Shown: positions 52,040 to 60,645 of the stretch, piece by piece
How positions within the stretch are numbered: position 1 is the stretch's first letter
How the letters are laid out: every line of letters starts with the position of its first letter
NCBI GenBank assembly: GCA_017535665.1
Contig: JAFXTS010000012.1
Span: forward strand, 1 to 64,000
Direction of reading: 5' to 3'
DNA from: Bacteroidales bacterium
GTDB lineage: Bacteria; Bacteroidota; Bacteroidia; Bacteroidales; WCHB1-69
Length of the DNA stretch: 64,000 nucleotides
Position numbers and translations under genes: made by a program
The notes under the pieces: model-generated
Database searches by the model: none
Told to the model about the DNA's origin: nothing
Seen by the model: only the letters and a program-made list of their open reading frames with translations

Positions 52040-53272
52040 ATGTCTGAAAATCTTTCCATCTACACTTTAGCCAACGGCATCCGCGTCATCCACGAGGAGG
52101 TGGCGTCGCCCATCTCGCACCTCGGCGTCATCATCAATGCCGGCACCCGCGATGAGGCCGACAACCTGAACGGCATCGCCCATTTTGTGGAGCACACCCT
52201 CTTCAAGGGCACCACGCACCGCAACAGCTACCAGCTCACCAAACGCATCGAAAATGCCGGCGGCGAACTCAACGCCTCCACCGCCAAAGAGGAGACCTGC
52301 TTTCACGCCTCCTTCCTCTCACCAGAGTACCGCCACGCCTTCGAAATCCTCGCCGACATCCTCTTCTATTCCACCTTCCCTGAAAAAGAAATCACCAAAG
52401 AGAAAGATGTGGTGCTGGAAGAGATCAACTACTACAAGGACACACCCGCCGAACTCATCTTCGACGAGATTGAAGAGATGGCTTTCGCCGGGCACCCCCT
52501 TGGCCGCAACATCCTCGGCAGCAAGCAGTCGCTCAAACGCATCGGACGACAAGATATTCTCAACTTCGTGAAAAGCCAGTACACCGCCGACCATATCGTG
52601 GTGGCCTCGGTGGGCAATCTTTCGCATTCCTCCTTTTTAAAATATTGTAACCAATATTTCAACCAGCCCATCGCCGCCCAGTGCGCCAACAGCCGTTCGC
52701 CATTCAGCCACTACTCCCCTACCCACCTGGTGAAGCACAAGAACACCACACAGTCGCATGTGATGCTGTGCAACACCGCTTTCTCGTTCCAGGAGGAGGG
52801 GCGACTGCCCCTGACGCTGCTCACCAACCTGCTGGGCGGACAGGCCAGCAGCGCCCGCCTCAATGTAAGCATCCGCGAGCGACGGGGTCTCGCCTACACC
52901 GTGGAGGCCAACTACTCGCCTTTTACCGACAGCGGTCTTTTCACCGTATATATCGGCTGCGACAAAGAGGAGGTGGAAAGATGTATTGATTTGACTTATA
53001 AAGAATTGCAAAAACTCTGCACCCAAAAATTGGGCACCATACAGTTGCACACCGCACAGAAGCAGTTCATCGGACAGCTGGCCATCACCAACGAGGCCAA
53101 ACTCAACGAGATGCTTTCCATCGGGCGTAGTGCGCTGTTTTTCAACGAGGTAGAGACCACCGAAAGCTCGTTCCAGAAGGTGGAGGCCATCACTGCCGAT
53201 GAGATTCTGGAGGCCGCCAACCGCATCTTCATCCCCGACCAGTTCTCATCCTTAATCTATAGCGGAAAATAA
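52040..53272 (+). CDS. M16-family zinc metallopeptidase
   Basis: A 410-residue pitrilysin-type peptidase. The inverted zinc motif HXXEH is HFVEH in GIAHFVEHTLFKGT (around residue 45), and a further Glu about 75 residues on lies in KDVVLEEINYYKD. The second half (about 220-410) is the structurally similar but inactive M16_C domain with RRGLAYTVEANYSPF. The start at 52040 (MSENLSIYTL) places the usual strand at the N-terminus. No signal peptide, so it is cytoplasmic; partner subunits are not seen. Confidence 0.93.
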   Translation: MSENLSIYTLANGIRVIHEEVASPISHLGVIINAGTRDEADNLNGIAHFVEHTLFKGTTHRNSYQLTKRIENAGGELNASTAKEETCFHASFLSPEYRHAFEILADILFYSTFPEKEITKEKDVVLEEINYYKDTPAELIFDEIEEMAFAGHPLGRNILGSKQSLKRIGRQDILNFVKSQYTADHIVVASVGNLSHSSFLKYCNQYFNQPIAAQCANSRSPFSHYSPTHLVKHKNTTQSHVMLCNTAFSFQEEGRLPLTLLTNLLGGQASSARLNVSIRERRGLAYTVEANYSPFTDSGLFTVYIGCDKEEVERCIDLTYKELQKLCTQKLGTIQLHTAQKQFIGQLAITNEAKLNEMLSIGRSALFFNEVETTESSFQKVEAITADEILEAANRIFIPDQFSSLIYSGK

Positions 53273-53326
53273 TATTTCAGCCACTACTTCATTATTATTT
53301 TAAATAATCATATCTGCGTCAACATT

Positions 53327-54412
53327 ATGTATAAAAAAATCACCCTCATTCTCACCTGCGTATTATGCCTCGCCCTTGTAGGGGTTTCGTGCAAAAAGAA
53401 AGAACAGACCGAAAAGAAGCATACCCTGACGGAAGCCGAAATGACCAAAGCGGTGAAGAATTTCATTCAGAAGGCAGAGCAGAGCGTCCGCGACGGCAAG
53501 GCCGATTTTCTCAACAACGCCGTTGACACAGTCGCGCTGAAAGCGGCGGTGGAGAAGAAAGGCTCCGCCCTCGACCTCGGGGCCGGGATGGAGATCTTCC
53601 ATGGCAACTGCGCCTTCGGTGACTATCTGTGCGACATTGAGGAGAGCGGCGGCAGCTTCCGCTTCGACACCACCTACGTGAAGAACGGCCAGCACCATGT
53701 TGTGCTACGCACTTACGACGGCAACGGCAACTTCCAGTTCGAGGATTTGCAGATAGGATTCAAAAACGGGAAAGCGCTCATCCAAGATGCCTTCCTCTAC
53801 TCCATCACCTCCAACTTGTCCGACAAAATCGCTTCAGAGAGCACGCTCAACGTCTTCATGACCATCGACAATCCCACCGAAGATGCCCGCAACATGATTA
53901 TGGCCACGGCACTTTGCGCCAACGGTGAGTATGGCAAAATGTGGAAACTGCTCAACGAGCAGCGGGCTAACCTGCAGCAATTCACCAGTTTCTACAAGTT
54001 CTATACCATTGGTCTGCACGAATGTTCGACTGATTTTGCTGGTGACCTCGAAGCCCTTGGTGCCGACATGCGGTTCAACCTCTACCATCAGCTGTGCCAT
54101 GCCATCCGTACCGGCAATGCGGAGGCCGCCATGCAGCACATCTCGCAACTCATCGACTACACCGGCGACGACCCTATCTACTGGGTGCTGTATGCCAAGG
54201 CGCTGACCAACTCCAAGCAGTATCAAGAAGCCCTTGCCGCCTACAACACCGCCAAGCAGGGCATGGACTACATCTGGGACATCTGGACCGGTGAGCTCAC
54301 CTGCTACAAGCGGCTACGCGACACCGAGACCTTCAACAACTGTCTGCAAGCCGGCAAAATCCTGTACGGTCTGAGCGATGAAGAGATCGCCGACATGGGG
54401 CGCAATTTCTAA
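53327..54412 (+). CDS. Lipoprotein of unknown function with TPR-like C-terminus
   Basis: A 361-residue lipoprotein; the signal ends in ALVGVSC followed by a Lys-rich stretch. About residues 35-190 form a beta/alpha domain (GSALDLGAGMEIFHGNCAFG) and the C-terminal ~150 residues look like tetratricopeptide helices (DDPIYWVLYAKALTNSKQYQ, EALAAYNTAKQGM). It follows the M16 gene by 54 bases and may be co-transcribed with it. No family is recognised. Confidence 0.78.
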   Translation: MYKKITLILTCVLCLALVGVSCKKKEQTEKKHTLTEAEMTKAVKNFIQKAEQSVRDGKADFLNNAVDTVALKAAVEKKGSALDLGAGMEIFHGNCAFGDYLCDIEESGGSFRFDTTYVKNGQHHVVLRTYDGNGNFQFEDLQIGFKNGKALIQDAFLYSITSNLSDKIASESTLNVFMTIDNPTEDARNMIMATALCANGEYGKMWKLLNEQRANLQQFTSFYKFYTIGLHECSTDFAGDLEALGADMRFNLYHQLCHAIRTGNAEAAMQHISQLIDYTGDDPIYWVLYAKALTNSKQYQEALAAYNTAKQGMDYIWDIWTGELTCYKRLRDTETFNNCLQAGKILYGLSDEEIADMGRNF

Positions 54413-54441
54413 TATCCACCCTTTTGGGAGTAGCCGAATTG

Positions 54442-54702
54442 CTACACTACAATCAAATCCACGCCGATAGCTGTTGATATTTTCGCAATGGTTCTCAACG
54501 TGAAATTGTGCGTTCCCCCAACCCATCGTGAAACCTCTGCCTCGGTTTTGCCCATTCTTTTGGCCAATTCCTTGTGGGAGATGTTTTCCTGTTGCAGAAT
54601 ACTTTCAATTTTGTCTGCAATGGCAAAAGACCAATCCACCTCCTTTTTTACATCGGCAGGAATATCGCACAAATAGTCCTGAAGATTTAGTTTTGCACTC
54701 AT
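54442..54702 (-). CDS. XRE-type antitoxin (HigA-like)
   Basis: An 86-residue helix-turn-helix protein. The HTH is ISHKELAKRMGKTEAEVSRW with the following NFTLRTIAKISTAIGVDL. It begins in a four-base overlap (ATGA) with the end of the upstream toxin-like gene, the toxin-first order usual for HigBA systems. It should bind and neutralise the partner and repress the shared promoter. Confidence 0.85.
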   Translation of the reverse strand: MSAKLNLQDYLCDIPADVKKEVDWSFAIADKIESILQQENISHKELAKRMGKTEAEVSRWVGGTHNFTLRTIAKISTAIGVDLIVV

Positions 54703-55175
54703 ATTTCAAATGATTTATCAGTGATATCCTCAATTTCTGTTTCGCTGATAGTTAAAGATCCATTGGCTACTTCACTTCTAATCAAAGAGTCGAATTTCTG
54801 TAAATCTATCACATAACCTAAAAGTTCCTCACTCTCTTCGTAGGTATGCGTCTTTTTTACTCCCCCATTGCCAATGATAAGAATTTTATCCGTTATACGG
54901 AGACAATAGAGACGCAACATACCTGAATCCACAGGCAGTGCACAAACTCGGTCACTCATTTTACCTTCTGGGCGAAAATAACGTTCCAAAGCGCCATTTT
55001 GGGAAATTTTAGACAAAGCATAAAGAATAATCTGATAATCCCGTTTCAGTTTAGCAGAATCTTTAAACCGTTTCACAAATTTGTCAAATTCAGACGAGTT
55101 TTCGTCTAAAAACTGAAGGGTATACATTGTTACAACACCCTCATTCTCAATACTTTTTACAATAAGTTCTTTCAT
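54699..55175 (-). CDS. RelE/Gp49-like toxin of a HigBA-type pair
   Basis: A 158-residue protein with a RelE/HigB-like core: FKDSAKLKRDYQIILYALSK, GKMSDRVCALPVDSGMLRLYCLRITDKILIIGNGGVKK. Such toxins are usually mRNA interferases acting at the ribosome. It is longer than minimal HigB (about 100) because of a ~50-residue C-terminal tail. The start at 55175 is preferred over 55202, which lies inside the -7 element. Divergent from the kinase-RapZ gene. Confidence 0.78.
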   Translation of the reverse strand: MKELIVKSIENEGVVTMYTLQFLDENSSEFDKFVKRFKDSAKLKRDYQIILYALSKISQNGALERYFRPEGKMSDRVCALPVDSGMLRLYCLRITDKILIIGNGGVKKTHTYEESEELLGYVIDLQKFDSLIRSEVANGSLTISETEIEDITDKSFEI

Positions 55176-55199
55176 CGGATAGATAATTTTATTAGACTG

Positions 55200-55207
55200 C
55201 AAAGATA
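55200..55207 (-). promoter_or_regulatory. -7 promoter element for the toxin-antitoxin pair
   Basis: TATCTTTG on the minus strand, 24 bases before the ATG at 55175. Confidence 0.55.
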
Positions 55208-55289
55208 ATGAATTTTTTAATAATTTGCATATATGCTAATTTTTTTCTTTTTCTTAGTCAAATAGATTAGAAATATGGTGGAAAAATTG

Positions 55290-55297
55290 TACTTTTG
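55290..55297 (+). promoter_or_regulatory. -7 promoter element for the kinase-RapZ fusion gene
   Basis: TACTTTTG, followed by an ~80-base leader that contains a four-codon open frame (ATG AAT ACC TGG TAA at 55316-55330). Confidence 0.55.
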
Positions 55298-55381
55298 CAG
55301 ACAAGAAACATCACCATGAATACCTGGTAAAAACAGTCATTTTACAAATCTCCTTTTCTATTATCTTGCAAAAAAAATAAA

Positions 55382-56806
55382 ATGGAAATTAATCAATTAA
55401 ATACCCTCACTGCCTGCTATACCTCCGCGACCATCACCCGCAGCGAGCGTATTGCACAGTCCGGCTCGCACCGCATCTATACCCGCCTGTTCTTGTCGGA
55501 CGGCACCACCCTGATGGGGGTTTACAACGACGATGTGAAAGAGAACGAGGCTTTCTTCACCTTCACCGACTTCTTTTACCGCGAAGGCATCAACGTGCCG
55601 CGACTGCTGACCGTGAGCGACGACCGGCAGTACTACCTGCTCTCCGACCTCGGCGACGAGACGCTGTTCAGCTACCTGTCGCGCCGGAAAGAGGAGTGCG
55701 GCGGCGAACTGCCAGAGGATGTGGTAAACTACTTCAAGGCGGCATTGCGCGAGCTGGTGCGCATACAGCTGTGCGGCCGCAAGAATTTCGACTTCTCGGT
55801 ATGCTACCCCCGCGAGGCCTTCGACCGCCAGTCGATGCAGTGGGACCTCAACTACTTCAAGTACTTCTTCCTCAAGGTGGCCTACATTCCGTTCGATGAG
55901 CAAAAGCTGGAGGACGACTTCCAAACGCTGATGGATTATCTCACCCAGACCGAATCCGACTTCTTCCTGTTCCGTGACTTTCAGTCGAGGAACATTATGA
56001 TTAAAGATGAAGATGTGTATTTTATTGATTATCAAGGAGGAAGAAAAGGCGCTTTGCAATACGATGTCGCCTCGTTGCTCTTTCAGGCACGGGCGGGGTT
56101 GTCGGACCAACTGCGCGAGCAGTTGTTGGAATACTACTTGCAGGAGCTTCAGCAACAGCTGGAGGTTGACGCGGACGACTTCCGCAGTCGCTACTACGGT
56201 TTTGTGCTGATACGGGCGTTGCAGGTGCTGGGGGCATACGGCTATCGTGGTTATTTTGAGCGGAAAATCCACTTCTTGAAAAGCATCCCGCCGGCGGTAG
56301 AGAACCTGCGCTATCTTCTTGACAACCAAAAGATTTCCATCGAACTTCCAGAGCTTACGGCGGTGATGCGCAACATCATTGCGCGCCCCTGGCAGCCCCA
56401 GAAGAGCGACGACGGCAAATTGACCGTAGTAGTGAAAAGTTTCTCCTACAAGAAGGGCATCCCGCAGGATGAGTCGGACAACGGCGGCGGCTTTGTGTTC
56501 GACTGCCGCGCATTGCCCAACCCAGGTCGTGAGAAAGCCTACCGCAACTTCACCGGCCAAGATGCCTGTGTGATTGAGTATTTGGAGAAATATCCTGAGG
56601 TGGCGGAGTTCAAGCAGCACCTGTTTGCCATTGTAGATATGAGCGTGGACAACTACTTGGAGCGGCACTTCACGCACTTGTGTGTCAACTGCGGCTGCAC
56701 GGGCGGGCAGCACCGGTCAGTGTATTTCGCCCAAAGCATCGCCGACCACCTCCGCGCTAAGTACCCGCAAATCAACGTGGTGCTACATCACCGAGAACAA
56801 GAATAG
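55382..56806 (+). CDS. Aminoglycoside-phosphotransferase-like kinase fused to a RapZ C-terminal domain
   Basis: A 474-residue two-domain protein. Residues about 15-335 are an APH/choline-kinase-like fold: LLSDLGDETLFSYL, FLFRDFQSRNIMI (Brenner-type DFQSRN catalytic loop) and VYFIDYQGGRKG (DFG-equivalent IDYQGG). The last ~125 residues match the RapZ C-terminal domain, with VNCGCTGGQHRSVYFAQ. RapZ senses glucosamine 6-phosphate in gammaproteobacteria; here the kinase replaces RapZ's own N-terminal P-loop domain. It may phosphorylate a sugar in cell-wall metabolism, as an inference. The PagL-like gene follows by 8 bases. Confidence 0.9.
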   Translation: MEINQLNTLTACYTSATITRSERIAQSGSHRIYTRLFLSDGTTLMGVYNDDVKENEAFFTFTDFFYREGINVPRLLTVSDDRQYYLLSDLGDETLFSYLSRRKEECGGELPEDVVNYFKAALRELVRIQLCGRKNFDFSVCYPREAFDRQSMQWDLNYFKYFFLKVAYIPFDEQKLEDDFQTLMDYLTQTESDFFLFRDFQSRNIMIKDEDVYFIDYQGGRKGALQYDVASLLFQARAGLSDQLREQLLEYYLQELQQQLEVDADDFRSRYYGFVLIRALQVLGAYGYRGYFERKIHFLKSIPPAVENLRYLLDNQKISIELPELTAVMRNIIARPWQPQKSDDGKLTVVVKSFSYKKGIPQDESDNGGGFVFDCRALPNPGREKAYRNFTGQDACVIEYLEKYPEVAEFKQHLFAIVDMSVDNYLERHFTHLCVNCGCTGGQHRSVYFAQSIADHLRAKYPQINVVLHHREQE

Positions 56807-56814
56807 CCAATGCC

Positions 56815-57969
56815 ATGATACGGAAAGGATGTCTTATGGCGATAGTTCTGCTCCTGCTGTCGGGAGTGTGCCAACTGCACGGACAGAAGCAGTCGCTCTG
56901 GTACGTGGAGCCGGGCATCCGGTACGGCCGTGTACTTCCCAACTTCAAGGAGGCCTCGTGGCTGTGGCAAACCGACCTGTGCGGGGCGGAGGTGCGCGTG
57001 GGGCGGCAGACCGACGGGCGCAAGGAGTGGGAGCAGTGGTTTCACTACCCGAGTTATGGGGCGGTACTGCGCTATAGCCATTTCAACCGCGAGAGCATCG
57101 GCGAGAAAATCGCCCTATTCGGCTTCCTCAACGGCTACTTCGTGCGGAAGCCCAACTTCTCCTTCTTCTACCAACTCGGCGCCGGGGTCAACTTCTGGAC
57201 CAAGAAATATGATTTTTATAAAAATCCAGAAAACGTGTTCGTAGGCGGACACGTGAGCGTGCATCTTGACATCACAGTGGGTATCACTGCACGCATGTCG
57301 AAGCACACCGACTTTGTGGTGGCGGGCGACTTCTCGCACTCCTCCAACGGAGTGCTGTCGCTGCCCAACTACGGCATCAACGGGGTGACCTTGAAAGCAG
57401 GAGTGCGATGCCGTATGTTTGAAAAGTTGGAGACGATTCGCACTATCGACACCATCACGCAGTTCACTCCCATCAACAGTCTATATTTCTTTGTGGCTCC
57501 GGCTGCCAAGCAGTCGCGGGCGGAGTACAGCCTGTCGAAACCCGACCGGCCGCCGTACTGTTTCGCCACCACCCTCGAGATCGGCTATTTGCGGCAGCCC
57601 CACCCCAAGTTCCGTTATGGTGGCGGCTTCGACCTGTTTTACAACAGCGAGGTGCTGACCTATTTCCCGGGTGAGAGTCAAGGCAAGTGTTTCTTGCCCG
57701 CCGCCTTCGCTGCCTTCGACCTCACCTTCTCGCGGCTGGTGCTGCACACCTCCGCCGGCGTATATCTCGGCCGCTACTACCGGTTCTATCAGCCCTTTTA
57801 CGAGAGAGTGGGCCTGCAAGTTCTACTCGGCCCGAAGAAAAACCACATCGTCGGCGTCAGCATCAAGGCGCACCTCTTCGTCGCCGACTATATCGAATGG
57901 ACATACGGTTGCTGCTTCTACAACTGGTGCGACAAGCATCCGCGAATGCTAAAGAAAAAGAGGAAGTAA
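56815..57969 (+). CDS. PagL-like acyloxyacyl hydrolase (lipid A deacylase)
   Basis: A 384-residue outer-membrane beta-barrel protein with a signal peptide (MAIVLLLLSGVCQLHGQ). The catalytic pair of PagL-like enzymes appears as His-Ser in FVVAGDFSHSSNGVLSLPNYGINGV, with the following Asn-Gly also conserved. PagL removes a 3-O-acyl chain from lipid A. This protein is about twice the size of PagL (~170), with a second barrel-like half (FVAPAAKQSRAEYSL... onward). Eight bases after the kinase-RapZ gene, so probably one unit linked to envelope sugar or LPS modification. Confidence 0.87.
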   Translation: MIRKGCLMAIVLLLLSGVCQLHGQKQSLWYVEPGIRYGRVLPNFKEASWLWQTDLCGAEVRVGRQTDGRKEWEQWFHYPSYGAVLRYSHFNRESIGEKIALFGFLNGYFVRKPNFSFFYQLGAGVNFWTKKYDFYKNPENVFVGGHVSVHLDITVGITARMSKHTDFVVAGDFSHSSNGVLSLPNYGINGVTLKAGVRCRMFEKLETIRTIDTITQFTPINSLYFFVAPAAKQSRAEYSLSKPDRPPYCFATTLEIGYLRQPHPKFRYGGGFDLFYNSEVLTYFPGESQGKCFLPAAFAAFDLTFSRLVLHTSAGVYLGRYYRFYQPFYERVGLQVLLGPKKNHIVGVSIKAHLFVADYIEWTYGCCFYNWCDKHPRMLKKKRK

Positions 57970-57988
57970 CCTCATTACCCCCTCTTCA

Positions 57989-58020
57989 TTCTCAGTTTTC
58001 AATTTTCAATTCTCAATTCT
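57989..58020 (-). repeat. AT-rich tract of TCAATTTTCA units
   Basis: CTCAGTTTTCAATTTTCAAT then TCTCAATTC, i.e. the reverse complement of the tracts at 30-32 kb. It overlaps the stop codon of the S4 protein gene, so the last residues of that protein may be set by the repeat. Confidence 0.7.
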
Positions 58021-58408
58021 CCCACTCATCTTCCCCATACAGATTCTTGATGAAGTCAATCTGACGACGGTCGCGTTTGGTGGGACGGCCCTCGCCGCGC
58101 TCGCGCCGCTCGAACCGCATATTGAGCATCCGCACGCGCTCGTACTCTTCGGGCGGGGTGAGGTCTTCGCAGTACTGCGGTACGAGCGGCGCTCCCACCC
58201 GACTCTTCGGCGCGTCCAACACCTTCACGGTCTTCACCAGCTGTCCGATATGCACCTCGAACACCTCGTCGGCCTTGATGTTCTTGGACGGCTTCACATT
58301 GGTGCCGTTCATCTTCACCTTGCCAGCGTTGCAAGCGTCGGTGGCCATGGAGCGCGTCTTGAAAAGACGAACCGTCCAGAGCCATTTGTCAATGCGCACG
58401 TTTTCCAT
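58013..58408 (-). CDS. S4-domain RNA-binding protein, Hsp15-like
   Basis: A 131-residue protein. Residues 1-65 form an S4 domain beginning VRIDKWLWTVRLFKTRSMATDACNAG, very close to Hsp15, which binds stalled 50S subunits with a nascent chain. The C-terminal region is basic and charged (RFERRERGEGRPTKRDRR). It starts 1 base after folD, so it is co-transcribed with folD. Confidence 0.9.
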   Translation of the reverse strand: MENVRIDKWLWTVRLFKTRSMATDACNAGKVKMNGTNVKPSKNIKADEVFEVHIGQLVKTVKVLDAPKSRVGAPLVPQYCEDLTPPEEYERVRMLNMRFERRERGEGRPTKRDRRQIDFIKNLYGEDEWEN

Positions 58409-58409
58409 G

Positions 58410-59282
58410 TCAGTCTTTGTTTTCGCAGGCGTGCAAAGTGTTCAGCATCAGACAGGTCATGGTCATGGGACCCACACCACCCGGCACAGGGGTGATAGCC
58501 GCACACTTGGGCGCCACCTCGTCGTATTTCACATCTCCGCAGATGCGATAGCCCTTCTCGCTGCTGTCGGGAATGCGGTGGATGCCAATGTCGATGACCG
58601 TCGCGCCCTGCTTCACATAGTCGGCGGTAATCATCTCAGGCTGCCCGATGGCCACCAGCAGGATGTCGGCGGTGGCGCACACCTCCTTCAGGTTGGGGGT
58701 GCGGCTGTGGCAGATGGTGACGGTGGCGTTGCCGGTGTCGGACTTCTCGGCCAGCAGCATCGCCAGCGGCTTGCCCACTATGTTGCTGCGCCCCAGCACT
58801 ACGCAGTGTTTGCCCGCCGCGCTGATGCCCGACCTGCGCATCAGCTCGATGGTGCCGTAGGGCGTGGCCGGCAGGAAGCAAGCCTCGCCCAAGAACAGCT
58901 TGCCACTGTTGATGGGATGGAAACAGTCCACATCCTTGTTGGGATCCACGTGCGCGATGACATTCTCCTTGTTGATATGTTTCGGCAGGGGCAGCTGGAT
59001 GATGTAGCCGTCCACCTCATCGTCGCGGTTGAGGAAGTCGATGGAATCGAGCAGTTCCTTCTCGGTGATGGTGGCTGAATATTGGTAGATGGAGGAGGTG
59101 AAGCCCACCTCGCGGCACGACCGCTCGATGCTTCCGATGTAGGTTTTCGAAGCCCCGTCGTCGCCCACGATGATGGCGGCCAGATGCGGCACCCGCTGGC
59201 CCGCTTTCATTCTCTCCTGAACTTTCTTTGCGATTTCGTTCTTAACCTCCGTCGCAATTTTCTTTCCGTCAATAATTTTCAT
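58410..59282 (-). CDS. folD: Methylenetetrahydrofolate dehydrogenase / cyclohydrolase
   Basis: A 290-residue bifunctional enzyme interconverting 5,10-methylene-, methenyl- and 10-formyl-tetrahydrofolate. Signatures: SKTYIGSIERSCREVGF with the catalytic region, DGYIIQLPLPKHI, VVLGRSNIVGKPLAMLL (nucleotide binding) and TPVPGGVGPMTM. The size fits. It lies 95 bases after pgk and 1 base before the S4 gene. Confidence 0.97.
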   Translation of the reverse strand: MKIIDGKKIATEVKNEIAKKVQERMKAGQRVPHLAAIIVGDDGASKTYIGSIERSCREVGFTSSIYQYSATITEKELLDSIDFLNRDDEVDGYIIQLPLPKHINKENVIAHVDPNKDVDCFHPINSGKLFLGEACFLPATPYGTIELMRRSGISAAGKHCVVLGRSNIVGKPLAMLLAEKSDTGNATVTICHSRTPNLKEVCATADILLVAIGQPEMITADYVKQGATVIDIGIHRIPDSSEKGYRICGDVKYDEVAPKCAAITPVPGGVGPMTMTCLMLNTLHACENKD

Positions 59283-59331
59283 ATTTTTTTATAAAAATGA
59301 TAAACTCTCTGCCCAACTATTTCACTCAACT

Positions 59332-59374
59332 TCTCAGTTTTCAATTTTCAATTTTCAATTCTCAACTCTCAACT
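59332..59374 (-). repeat. AT-rich tract of TCAATTTTCA units between pgk and folD
   Basis: TTCTCAGTTTTCAATTTTCA repeated on into ATTTTCAATTCTCAACTCTC. The tract ends 4 bases before the pgk stop codon and is the longest of the five in the window. Confidence 0.72.
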
Positions 59375-59377
59375 TCC

Positions 59378-60574
59378 CTATTTGTCCTCGTTGAGTGCCT
59401 TGATGCCGGGGAGTTCGCGACCCTCAAGGTATTCCAGCATGGCGCCGCCGCCGGTGCTGATGTACGACACCTGATTGGCGAGATGGTAGTTGTTGACTGC
59501 CGCGATGGAGTCGCCGCCGCCGATGAGCGAGAATGCGCCTGACATGGTAGCCACGGCCACACACAGCGCCACCGACTGGGTACCCTTCTCGAAGTTCGGG
59601 AACTCGTAAACGCCTACCGGGCCGTTCCACAGGATGGTGTTGGCGTTCTTGATGATGGCCGCAAACTTGCGGATGGTGCGGGGACCAATGTCCATACCTT
59701 CCCACCCTTCGGGAATATCGTTGTGGGTGGTGATGTATTGGTTGGCGTTGTTGTCGAACTTGTCGGCGCAGATGTTGTCGATGGGCAGATAGATGTCCAC
59801 GCCCTTGAGGTGTGCGCGGTTGATGATATCTTTAGCGACGGGAATCATATCCTCTTCCAGCAGCGAGTTGCCGATCTTCACGCCCATAGCATGGAGGAAG
59901 GTGTAGCTCATACCGCCAGCGATGATGAGGTTATCGACTTTGTCGAGCAGGTGGGTGATGATTTTGAGTTTGGAAGACACCTTGCTGCCGCCGATGATGG
60001 CCGTGAAGGGATGACCGGCGTTGTTGAGCACCATGTCGAGGTTGGAGGCCTCCTCATAGAGCAGGTAGCCGGCATAGCACTGGCCGGGGAAGAACTTCGT
60101 GATGGTGGCGGTGGAGGCGTGTGCGCGGTGGGCGGTGCCGAAGGCATCGTTGACATACAGGTCGCCGAGACGGGCGATCTGGCGGGCGAAATTCTCGTCG
60201 CCGGCCTCCTCTTCAGCGTGGAAGCGCAGGTTTTCGAGCAGCGCTACCTCACCAGGTTTCAGCGCGGCCACCTTCTTCTCCACGTCAGCGTCGAGCACAT
60301 CGCCGAGGAACTGCACGGGTGTGCCAAGCACCTCGGAGGCCTTGCTAACGATATGCTTCAAAGAGAACTTGTCGGCGGACACGCCCTTCGGACGGCCCAG
60401 GTGCGACATGAGGATGGCGATGCCGCCCTCGTCCTGGATCTTCTTCACCGTGGCGATGGTGCGCACGATGCGGGTGGTGTCGGTCACCTCCAATTGTTCG
60501 TTCAGCGGCACATTATAGTCCACTCTCACCAATACTTTCTTTCCCTTCAAGGGAGCCAAATCGATAGATTTCAT
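59378..60574 (-). CDS. pgk: Phosphoglycerate kinase
   Basis: A 398-residue glycolytic enzyme converting 1,3-bisphosphoglycerate and ADP to 3-phosphoglycerate and ATP. Family motifs: VLVRVDYNVPLNE, ILMSHLGRPKG, and the C-terminal GGGDSIAAVNNY and STGGGAMLEYLEG. The length is typical. The start is the ATG at 60574, 40 bases after its -7 element. Confidence 0.98.
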   Translation of the reverse strand: MKSIDLAPLKGKKVLVRVDYNVPLNEQLEVTDTTRIVRTIATVKKIQDEGGIAILMSHLGRPKGVSADKFSLKHIVSKASEVLGTPVQFLGDVLDADVEKKVAALKPGEVALLENLRFHAEEEAGDENFARQIARLGDLYVNDAFGTAHRAHASTATITKFFPGQCYAGYLLYEEASNLDMVLNNAGHPFTAIIGGSKVSSKLKIITHLLDKVDNLIIAGGMSYTFLHAMGVKIGNSLLEEDMIPVAKDIINRAHLKGVDIYLPIDNICADKFDNNANQYITTHNDIPEGWEGMDIGPRTIRKFAAIIKNANTILWNGPVGVYEFPNFEKGTQSVALCVAVATMSGAFSLIGGGDSIAAVNNYHLANQVSYISTGGGAMLEYLEGRELPGIKALNEDK

Positions 60575-60613
60575 AGGGTTATATTTTTATTGATTGATTT
60601 TCAAAATTCGCTG

Positions 60614-60621
60614 CAAAGTTA
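60614..60621 (-). promoter_or_regulatory. -7 promoter element for pgk
   Basis: TAACTTTG on the minus strand, matching TAnnTTTG. Confidence 0.5.
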
Positions 60622-60645
60622 AGACATTTTTCCAACATCTCCAAC

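Noticed and set aside
55397..56713. 438-residue antisense frame over the kinase-RapZ gene
   Set aside because: The plus strand holds the kinase catalytic loop and the RapZ motif; the reverse frame is a by-product.
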